9,944 nucleotides of DNA from Deltaproteobacteria bacterium (GTDB taxonomy: Bacteria > Desulfobacterota > DSM-4660 > Desulfatiglandales > HGW-15), in NCBI GenBank assembly GCA_020342025.1, contig CP070840.1, forward strand, positions 4,023,261-4,033,204. Direction: 5' to 3'. How positions within the stretch are numbered: the first letter of the stretch is position 1; every line of letters starts with the position of its first letter. Positions 1-5,960 of the stretch are shown one piece after another. The translations under genes and the position numbers were made by a program. Under the pieces are notes generated by a model that saw nothing but the letters and a program-made list of their open reading frames with translations, had not been told where the DNA came from and ran no database searches.

Positions 1-2
1 AG

Positions 3-27
3 CCCCGCACGCTTTGCGGTGACGGGG
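3..27 (+). other. strong imperfect hairpin just upstream of the tRNA
   Basis: CCCCG at 3-7 pairs with CGGGG at 23-27. The stem continues inward through CAC/GTG and GC/GC pairs with single-base bulges at 22 and 18, leaving a TTT loop at 13-15. No T-run follows, so it is not a classic intrinsic terminator. It could end an upstream gene outside the window or be a processing structure in a precursor leading to the tRNA. The upstream context is missing. Confidence 0.3.
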
Positions 28-30
28 AAC

Positions 31-107
31 GCGCCTGTAGCTCAGTTGGATAGAGCAGCGGACTTCTAATCCGCAGGTCGCAGGTTCGAATCCTGCCAGG
101 CGCGCCA
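31..107 (+). tRNA. tRNA-Arg (anticodon UCU)
   Basis: This is a complete cloverleaf that decodes AGA (and AGG by wobble) as arginine. The acceptor arm GCGCCTG (31-37) pairs with CAGGCGC (97-103), followed by discriminator G104 and an encoded CCA at 105-107. The D-arm holds the usual TAGCTCAGTTGG-type sequence. The anticodon stem GCGGA (58-62)/TCCGC (70-74) encloses the loop CTTCTAA with anticodon TCT at 65-67. The T-arm carries GGTTCGAATCC. A single tRNA is seen; no integrase or attachment-site duplication lies next to it in this window. Confidence 0.97.
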
Positions 108-117
108 TGCCGATTAA

Positions 118-152
118 AGGGGTTGGGCTCGCCATTTGGCGGATCAACCCCT
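118..152 (+). terminator. hairpin downstream of tRNA-Arg, possible terminator
   Basis: AGGGGTTG (118-125) pairs perfectly with CAACCCCT (145-152). A second small stem, CGCC/GGCG (130-133/138-141), can form inside it. The following bases (GAAAATATTCTAG) are AT-rich but lack a proper U-tract, so termination efficiency is uncertain. The position, 10 bases after the tRNA CCA end and before the next gene, suits a tRNA terminator. Confidence 0.5.
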
Positions 153-212
153 GAAAATATTCTAGTCGAGTTCCCTTCGAAAATTTCTTAGGAAAACAAG
201 GAAAGAGATCAG

Positions 213-494
213 GTGCAGACCATTCGTCAGCAGATAATTGAACTCTTGAGCGAGAAGGAGATGAACGCCAGGGAACTTTCCCAGGCGATCCGAATTCGAG
301 AAAAGGAGGTCTATGAGCATTTGCCGCATATCGCACGATCTCTTGCCACCCAAAGAAAAAAGCTCGTCGTTTTGCCTTTCCAGTGCCTGGCCTGTGGATA
401 TGTGTTTGAAGAAAGAAGAAGGTTCACGCGGCCTGGTAGATGCCCTCGTTGCAAAAAGGCGCATTTGGCATGGCCAATGTATAGGATCCAGTAG
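213..494 (+). CDS. small HTH plus zinc-ribbon predicted transcriptional regulator
   Basis: This 93-residue protein has two parts. Residues about 5-45 form a winged-helix-like helix-turn-helix. Residues about 55-85 form a zinc ribbon with two CxxC knuckles, C58-x2-C61 (CLAC) and C77-x2-C80 (CPRC), which should bind one Zn. The arrangement matches the family of predicted regulators described as an HTH domain fused to a Zn-ribbon (COG3357 type), common in archaea and some deltaproteobacteria. Its DNA target and ligand are unknown. The GTG start at 213 was chosen because an AGGAAAG ribosome-binding sequence (about 199-205) lies 7 bases upstream. It stands alone between the tRNA hairpin and the M16 gene, and the 189-base gap downstream contains a separate promoter candidate, so co-transcription with the peptidase is doubtful. 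The small size and lack of a sensor domain leave its signal open. Confidence 0.85.
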   Translation: MQTIRQQIIELLSEKEMNARELSQAIRIREKEVYEHLPHIARSLATQRKKLVVLPFQCLACGYVFEERRRFTRPGRCPRCKKAHLAWPMYRIQ

Positions 495-563
495 TGGAGC
501 AACTAAATGTTTTTCAGCCTCGGGTCCGCAGAGCCCTCTGTAATCTCCCAAACTCATCCTGTC

Positions 564-592
564 TTCGCAAGATGACAAAGCTATGCTAAAAT
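564..592 (+). promoter_or_regulatory. sigma70-like promoter candidate for the M16-TraB operon
   Basis: TTCGCA (564-569, 4 of 6 to TTGACA) lies 17 bases from TAAAAT (587-592, 5 of 6 to TATAAT). Transcription would start near 599 and give a leader of about 85 bases before the GTG at 684. That leader contains a 5-bp hairpin, CGACC (606-610)/GGTCG (618-622). The call rests on hexamer match and position only. Confidence 0.35.
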
Positions 593-683
593 TCCCCGTC
601 TGTCTCGACCGGTTCCGGGTCGGAGGGGGCCTTGTGAAGTCAGGCTGGGGAATAATATCAAATGAATAGGGGAGGAATGAAAC

Positions 684-3600
684 GTGAGGTTCTTTAGAAC
701 TATTCTGGTCGCTTGGCTTGTTCTGGTCGTTGGTGTGGGGATCTGTTTGGCTGAAGATCCCGCTTCCAGCATCAAACTGGATGTGAAGGAGTTCAAGCTC
801 AAAAATGGCATGCAGTTCTTGATCGTGGAGCGGCCATCGACACCGCAGGTTGCCTGCCGGGTTGCTATCCGAGCGGGGTCAGCCCTTGAAGAGACGGGCA
901 AGACGGGCATTGCGCACCTGCTCGAGCACATGATGTTCAAAGGCACGAAGAACTTCGGCACCTTAGATTTCAAAAAGGACCAGGAACTGCAGGAGCAAAT
1001 TGAGGCCGCTTATCAGGTGGTCCTGACAGAGGAGAGAAAACGTCACCCCAACCAGGCCCTGATCGAGTCCAAACTCAAAGAGATGGAGAGGCTGCGGCTC
1101 GAGGTGCAAAAAATCTATGTCACCCAGGCCTTTTCATCGCAATTGGGAAGGAACGGCGCTGTGGGTGTCAACGCTTTTACCAGCAAAGACCAGACCCAGT
1201 ATGTCATGTCAGTGCCATCAGACATGTTGGCCCAATGGTTCTCAATCGTGAGCGAACAACTGTTTGAGCCCTCTTGGCGCGAATTCTATGTGGAAAAAGA
1301 GGTTGTACAGCGGGAGTGGGCCTTCCGGTATATCAACAACCCAAACGGTGCGGCCTGGCTCGACTTGGAGGCCAACGCCTATATGGCTCACCCTTACCGC
1401 AATCCAGTCATCGGCTGGAAAACCGATATGGAGAGGTATAATACTACTGACGCCATTTTGTTTCACAAGAGATATTACAACCCCACAAATGCGGTCTGCG
1501 TGCTGGTGGGGGATGTGACATTGGCTCAGGCCAAGAATCTGGCAGAGATTTATTTTGAGAGATATCCTGCAGGCAACCGTGCACCCGAAGAGGTTACATG
1601 GGAACCGATGCAAGAGGGACCCCGTCAGAGCATCCGTTTCTTGAAGGGTGCCCGCACCCCCCTCGTCAGGATCGGATTCCACGCTGCCCGCATGGGAACA
1701 AAGGATTTTTATGCGTTGGACGCCATGACCATGATTCTAAGCCAGGGTCTGAGCGCCCGGCTGATCCAGAACATTGTCAACAAGGGGCTTGCGGTTGAGG
1801 CGTGGGCGTATAACCCGGATAACCGCTACGGTGGCATGCTTGTCTTGGGCGGTTCGCCCAATGAACCAGAGGAAATGAGGGAGAAAGACCTCAGCGAGGA
1901 AGAAACCCGGCAAGCCTACCTGAAGGCCTGCAATGAGGTGGAAAGAATTCTTCTTGGTGAAGTTGAAAGACTTAAGACTGAATTGGTTTCCCATCGTGAA
2001 CTCCAACGGATCAAGAAACTGAACCAGCGAGATTTTCTGGACAGAATGCGTAGCAACGAGCAGTTAGCAGGCACCCTATCAACCCTGGAAGTCCAGGTGG
2101 GGTGGCGCTACGTGAAGACCTATCTTGACAAAATAGCAGAAGTCACGCCAGAGGAGATCAGGCGCGTGGCGAACCAATTTTTCCGGATGAGTAACAAGAC
2201 CAGCGTCTATATCATTCCTGGTGGGAACCCCGAGCGTCCTCCGGAAGCATACACAGAAAACAGGGCTGTAAGTGGAGCGGCCGCCCTCAAGATGTTTAGG
2301 CCTAAAACACTTGTCAACCATTCAATCTACCCTACGCCTGCCGGCTGGAATCATCCTCTCTCCTTCGAACGTCGCCCTGAAAAGATTGAATACCCAAAAG
2401 CGGAAACAGCCCTCGTGGAGGGAGCGGCCATATTCTATTTGCCCGACCGGGAACTTCCCTTGATTGATTTGACCCTCCTTGTGAAGGCGGGGGCAGTTGA
2501 CGTGAGAGATGAAAAAATCGGGTTGAGCCATGTGCTAAGTGGTTCTCTCATCCGCGGTGGCACCCACAAATACTCGCCAACTGAATTGGCGCTGGCTTTG
2601 GATGAAAACGCGATACAACTCTCCGTTTCAGTCCGTGAAGAAGAGACAGTTGTAAACCTCTCGGTGATGAAAGATGACTGGGAAAAGGGTCTGGCCTTGA
2701 TGGAGGAAGTCCTGATGCGTCCCAGGTTCGATCCTCAGGTGGTTGACGTGATCAAGCGGCAGGCGTTGATCGGACTCAGGCGTCAGGGCGGCGATGCACA
2801 AACCGTCAGCAGTCGCGAAGCGAAGATCTGGCACTTTAAGGGACATCCCTACGGACGCGATCCGCTCCAGGGCCTGGAGACAATCCCAACCATCACGCCA
2901 GATGATTTAAAGGGGTTCATGAAGGCGTATTTCTTGCCCTCAAACATGGTGGTGGCCATTTCAGGCGACATTGAGAAGGGCAGAGCCGTTGGAGGGTTAA
3001 AGCGTTTCTTCCAGGCATTCCCTGAGAAAAGGGCGCCCGAGAGGGCCCTGGATGATCCGCCCGAGACCCCGCCCATCTTGGCCTTGGTCCATAAACCCGG
3101 CCAGGTTCAATCCCAGGTGGCACTCATCCTGAGCAGTGTGAAGCGTACACAGCCAGATTACTGGAAAGTGAGTCTTCTCATGGATGTCTTTGGGGGAAAT
3201 GATTCCCTGTTGTACACCCGCCTTCGAGACGATCTGGGGCTTGTCTATGCCGCGTGGTTCTATCAGACCTACAGGTGGAATGCGGGCATGCTTGTTGGAT
3301 ACCTTGGCTGCAAAAGCGACAGGACGGGACAAGCGGTTCAGGAGACGGTGCAGATCATGAAAGGGCTCCGGGAGGAGGTTCCTCACAAGGATCTGGAGTT
3401 GAAACGGCTCGATGCACTCAACAGTTTTGTCTTCAATGTGGATACACCGGCTGAGCTGGTGGAGGTTTACGGCCGTTACTATATGCGCAAGGAGCCTATG
3501 GACACCCTTGATCGGATCCAGGAGGCTTACATGGGCGCCACGAGGGAGGAACTCAGGGCTCTGGCAGGAAAACTCCTTGACACGACAAAGCTCCAGGTCT

Positions 3601-3725
3601 TTGTCGTGGCGGATAAGACGACCAGTGTGAGAAAGAAAGAGGGGACACAGATCACCCTTGAGCAGGATCTGAAGGATCTGGCAAAGAAAATGGGCATTCC
3701 ATTCACTGAAATTGAACTGCGCTGA
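684..3725 (+). CDS. secreted M16 family (pitrilysin-like) zinc metallopeptidase, duplicated form
   Basis: This 1013-residue protein should be exported and degrade peptides or unfolded proteins in the periplasm. Residues 1-23 form a signal peptide (basic MRFFR, hydrophobic core, cleavage likely after A23; C21 lacks a lipobox). The zinc site is the inverted HxxEH motif, H78-LLE81-H82. E211, in the segment EKEVVQRE (204-211), is the expected third ligand, with E204 matching the second conserved glutamate. A helical charged insertion at about 95-150 lengthens the gap between motif and ligand. The second half (from about residue 575) repeats the M16 fold but has no HxxEH, as in other clam-shell members, and keeps the substrate-binding LRDDLGLVY segment near residues 846-855. 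The length suits single-chain M16 enzymes such as PqqL (about 930). The GTG at 684 is supported by GGAGG at 671-675; the ATG at 677 is out of frame and closes after six codons. Its substrate is unknown. Confidence 0.93.
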   Translation: MRFFRTILVAWLVLVVGVGICLAEDPASSIKLDVKEFKLKNGMQFLIVERPSTPQVACRVAIRAGSALEETGKTGIAHLLEHMMFKGTKNFGTLDFKKDQELQEQIEAAYQVVLTEERKRHPNQALIESKLKEMERLRLEVQKIYVTQAFSSQLGRNGAVGVNAFTSKDQTQYVMSVPSDMLAQWFSIVSEQLFEPSWREFYVEKEVVQREWAFRYINNPNGAAWLDLEANAYMAHPYRNPVIGWKTDMERYNTTDAILFHKRYYNPTNAVCVLVGDVTLAQAKNLAEIYFERYPAGNRAPEEVTWEPMQEGPRQSIRFLKGARTPLVRIGFHAARMGTKDFYALDAMTMILSQGLSARLIQNIVNKGLAVEAWAYNPDNRYGGMLVLGGSPNEPEEMREKDLSEEETRQAYLKACNEVERILLGEVERLKTELVSHRELQRIKKLNQRDFLDRMRSNEQLAGTLSTLEVQVGWRYVKTYLDKIAEVTPEEIRRVANQFFRMSNKTSVYIIPGGNPERPPEAYTENRAVSGAAALKMFRPKTLVNHSIYPTPAGWNHPLSFERRPEKIEYPKAETALVEGAAIFYLPDRELPLIDLTLLVKAGAVDVRDEKIGLSHVLSGSLIRGGTHKYSPTELALALDENAIQLSVSVREEETVVNLSVMKDDWEKGLALMEEVLMRPRFDPQVVDVIKRQALIGLRRQGGDAQTVSSREAKIWHFKGHPYGRDPLQGLETIPTITPDDLKGFMKAYFLPSNMVVAISGDIEKGRAVGGLKRFFQAFPEKRAPERALDDPPETPPILALVHKPGQVQSQVALILSSVKRTQPDYWKVSLLMDVFGGNDSLLYTRLRDDLGLVYAAWFYQTYRWNAGMLVGYLGCKSDRTGQAVQETVQIMKGLREEVPHKDLELKRLDALNSFVFNVDTPAELVEVYGRYYMRKEPMDTLDRIQEAYMGATREELRALAGKLLDTTKLQVFVVADKTTSVRKKEGTQITLEQDLKDLAKKMGIPFTEIELR

Positions 3726-3754
3726 AACAGAGAGACGATTGAGACGAAAAATCT

Positions 3755-4918
3755 ATGGAGAACAACACCCACAGGCACCGGTTGTTTTTTGAAGATAAGG
3801 TGATCACCGTCGTGGGGACAGCCCACGTATCCAGGGAGAGCGCTGACCTGGTTGCGCAGGTCATTGAAGAAGAGAAACCCGAGACGGTCTGCATTGAACT
3901 CTGCGAGTCCAGATATCAATCGATCACAAAGAAGAAAAAATGGCAAGACAAGGACCTTCTCAAGGTTATTAAAGAGAAAAAGGCTTTTTTGCTCCTTTCC
4001 AATCTCATGCTTGCCTACTTCCAGAAGAAAATCGGGAAAAAGTTGGGGATAAAACCTGGAGAGGAGGTCTTGAGAGCCATCGCCTCAGCAGAGGCCATTG
4101 GGGCCCATATACACTTGGCGGACAGGGATATTCGTACCACCCTATCCAGGACGTGGCGCGCTATGGGTTTTTGGAGAAAGATAAAGGTCTTGGCGCAGCT
4201 GATTACTTCAGCAGGGCAGATAGACGCCATTCAGGAGGAAGATATTGAGAAGATAAAAAGGAAGGATGTCCTTGAGACTCTCCTCTCGGAAATTGGGGAA
4301 TCCTTTCCAGAAATTAAGCGCATCTTGATTGATGAAAGAGACCAATACCTTGCCCATAAGATCAGAACAGCACCCGGTAAAAAGATCGTGGCCGTGGTCG
4401 GGGCAGGGCATGTGCCTGGCATTCAGGGGTATTGGGAAAAGCGAGTAGATGTGGCTGCGCTTGAGCAAATACCCCCCAAAGGCCGGTTGTCCCGCGTGTT
4501 CAAGTGGGGTGTCCCAGCTCTCATACTGGGGATGATCATCTTCGGTTTTTTCATGACTGGAACCAGCGGTGGCGCGCACATGATCAAGTGGTGGATTCTG
4601 GCTAATGCGGTGCTGGCAGGCCTTGGGGCCACCGTTGCCTTGGCCCATCCATTGACGGTTCTATCCGCCGTTGTAGCCTCTCCCATGACATCGCTCAATC
4701 CCATGATTGCTGCCGGCTGGGTTTCCGGCCTGGTTGAGGCCTTGTTGGGCAAACCAAAAGTGAGGGATTTTGAGAACCTGCCTGAAGACATCTCGTCTCT
4801 GAAAGGATTTTGGAAGAATAAGATCACGCGGATTTTGCTTGTGGTGGTATTTACGAACCTAGGGAGCTCGCTGGGAACCTTCGTGGCTATCCCGCTCATG
4901 ATGAGAGTCTTCACATAA
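3755..4918 (+). CDS. TraB/PrgY-like (Tiki/GumN superfamily) membrane protein
   Basis: This 387-residue protein has an N-terminal TraB domain (about 15-235) and a hydrophobic C-terminus with about four membrane segments (near 252-268, 278-297, 303-323 and 357-380). The two hallmark GxxH motifs are present, GTAH (21-24) and GAGH (216-219), with conserved E48/R53 (IELCESR), SAEAIGA (111-117), ADRD (122-125) and ERDQYLA (194-200). PrgY/TraB of enterococci blocks secretion of a sex pheromone peptide. The wider superfamily includes the Wnt-cleaving metalloprotease Tiki, so a metal-dependent peptidase role is possible but unproven here. It starts 29 bases after the M16 gene, with only a weak ribosome-binding sequence (GAGACG near 3741), suggesting one operon and perhaps translational dependence. 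A joint role in handling peptides at the inner membrane is an inference. The ATG at 3755 is the first start and gives the motif spacing usual for the family. Confidence 0.9.
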   Translation: MENNTHRHRLFFEDKVITVVGTAHVSRESADLVAQVIEEEKPETVCIELCESRYQSITKKKKWQDKDLLKVIKEKKAFLLLSNLMLAYFQKKIGKKLGIKPGEEVLRAIASAEAIGAHIHLADRDIRTTLSRTWRAMGFWRKIKVLAQLITSAGQIDAIQEEDIEKIKRKDVLETLLSEIGESFPEIKRILIDERDQYLAHKIRTAPGKKIVAVVGAGHVPGIQGYWEKRVDVAALEQIPPKGRLSRVFKWGVPALILGMIIFGFFMTGTSGGAHMIKWWILANAVLAGLGATVALAHPLTVLSAVVASPMTSLNPMIAAGWVSGLVEALLGKPKVRDFENLPEDISSLKGFWKNKITRILLVVVFTNLGSSLGTFVAIPLMMRVFT

Positions 4919-4927
4919 GATCCCCTT

Positions 4928-4961
4928 CGCCCGCCTCTGCGGGTCCAGGCTTGGCGGGACG
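4928..4961 (+). repeat. GC-rich inverted repeat with two alternative stems
   Basis: CCCGCC (4930-4935) can pair with GGCGGG (4953-4958), extended by CG/CG (4928-4929/4960-4961) past a bulged A. Alternatively CCCGC (4930-4934) pairs with GCGGG (4939-4943) around a CTCT loop. It sits 9 bases after the TraB-like stop codon. No T-run follows, so it may be a dispersed palindromic repeat or a U-tract-less terminator. The rest of the spacer to 5113 shows no convincing promoter or gene. Confidence 0.4.
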
Positions 4962-5113
4962 CGCAATGACCAGTTTTGCCATGTCTTCAAAATAGCGTTG
5001 TGAAATTGGGGTGGACAGAAAGAGATTCCACAGGAATTGGAACAGACAATCTCTCATTCATCGGCAAGATCCGGATTTTTACAAAACAGAACTTTCCTGG
5101 TATTTGAAGTGTT

Positions 5114-5899
5114 ATGAAAGAGGAAGTGCAGAACAAGACCCCGCTTTCTGTGGCCATCATCACGAAGAACGAGGAAGAGAGGCTCCCTGATTGTCTGGAA
5201 AGCGTCACGTTTGCAGACGAAGTGCTGGTGGTGGATTCAGGCAGTACGGACGGCACGGTGGAGTTGGCCAAATCCTTTGGGGCCAGGGTGCTCATTGAAG
5301 CGTGGAGAGGTTACTCGGGGCAGAAACAGTATGCCGTTGATCAGTGCCTTCATGACTGGGTGTTGATACTCGACGCAGATGAGAGGATCCCCCCGGAGAC
5401 GGCCCAAGGCATCATGCGAGAGCTGGGCAGAAATGACAGCACAAACTCCGCCTATGGCTTTAGACGCAAGAATTACCTGCATGGCAGATGGATCAAGCAC
5501 TGTGGCTGGTGGCCTGATCGCATTGTGCGTCTTGTGAACAGAAGGGTAGGGGGTTTTGATGGCAGGCCGGTTCATGAAAAATGGGTCACCGAGGGGAGTG
5601 TGAGAGAACTTGATGAGGTTATCGAACATATCAGCTTCAGAAACTATTCTGAGCTTCTGGCCAAGATGGAGAACTATTCCAACCTTGCTTCAAAAGAATT
5701 ATTTGAGAAAAATGCCCGGGTGAATGCCTTCAGCCCCCTGCTTCATGGTCTGTGGATGTTTTTAAGGACTTATTTTCTGGAATTGGGAGTCCTGGCTGGT
5801 TTTGACGGCTTTGTCATCTCTACCACGAATGCAGGAGGGTCCTTCTTAAAATACGCCAAGGCGAGAGAGATGGGAGTCTTGAAGGGAAAGGAAACATGA
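5114..5899 (+). CDS. family 2 glycosyltransferase, WaaE/KdtX-like (LPS core type)
   Basis: This 261-residue cytoplasmic enzyme probably transfers a sugar from a nucleotide-sugar donor onto a lipopolysaccharide core or related glycolipid. The GT-A fold signature runs from SVAIITKNEEERLP (12-25) through VVDSGSTDGT (39-48) to LDADE (86-90), the DxD-like metal and nucleotide site. GG-FDGRPVHE (146-155) matches the acceptor-side HE motif of WaaE-like beta-1,4-glucosyltransferases. The C-terminal hydrophobic segment (about 208-250, ending in FLKYAKAREMG) is typical of this subgroup and may touch the membrane. The ATG at 5114 lacks a good ribosome-binding sequence; it is kept because the fold starts at residue 11 and no later start would preserve it. 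No other envelope sugar gene lies nearby, so the exact linkage cannot be inferred. The downstream neighbour is on the opposite strand and converges on it. Confidence 0.9.
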   Translation: MKEEVQNKTPLSVAIITKNEEERLPDCLESVTFADEVLVVDSGSTDGTVELAKSFGARVLIEAWRGYSGQKQYAVDQCLHDWVLILDADERIPPETAQGIMRELGRNDSTNSAYGFRRKNYLHGRWIKHCGWWPDRIVRLVNRRVGGFDGRPVHEKWVTEGSVRELDEVIEHISFRNYSELLAKMENYSNLASKELFEKNARVNAFSPLLHGLWMFLRTYFLELGVLAGFDGFVISTTNAGGSFLKYAKAREMGVLKGKET

Positions 5900-5914
5900 A
5901 AGAACCTTCCCTTC
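5881..5914 (+). terminator. stem-loop with the glycosyltransferase stop codon in its loop
   Basis: GAAGGGAA (5881-5888) plus GG (5890-5891) pairs with CCTTCCCTTC (5905-5914), giving 10 pairs with one bulged A at 5889. The 13-base loop contains the TGA stop (5897-5899). There is no U-tract, so it may stabilise the mRNA 3' end or act as a weak terminator between the convergent genes. Confidence 0.4.
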
Positions 5915-5926
5915 CGCAGTGAGCCG

Positions 5927-5946
5927 CTCGACTGAGCGTGTCGAAG
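5927..5946. repeat. short inverted repeat of the TCGAC...GTCGA kind
   Basis: TCGAC (5928-5932) pairs with GTCGA (5940-5944) around TGAGCGT. The unit read on the minus strand (CTTCGACACGCTCAGTCGAG) resembles dispersed intergenic palindromes seen in many environmental bacterial genomes. That is recollection, and only one copy is present here. It lies in the 61-base gap between two convergent stop codons. Confidence 0.4.
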
Positions 5947-5960
5947 TGTCAAGTCGGAAA

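Noticed and set aside
31..152. tRNA-Arg as an integration site for a mobile element
   Set aside because: No integrase gene, direct repeat of the tRNA 3' end or phage-like gene is present in the window.
162..578. Minus-strand open frame of 138 codons over the HTH/zinc-ribbon gene
   Set aside because: It is antisense to a gene with clear CxxC motifs and a ribosome-binding site; its product shows no recognisable domain.
1242..1682. Minus-strand open frame of 146 codons inside the M16 gene
   Set aside because: It is antisense to conserved M16 sequence, including the third zinc ligand region; it is a shadow frame.
4423..4914. Minus-strand open frame of 163 codons inside the TraB-like gene
   Set aside because: It mirrors the membrane-segment coding region of a gene with strong family motifs; it has no domain of its own.
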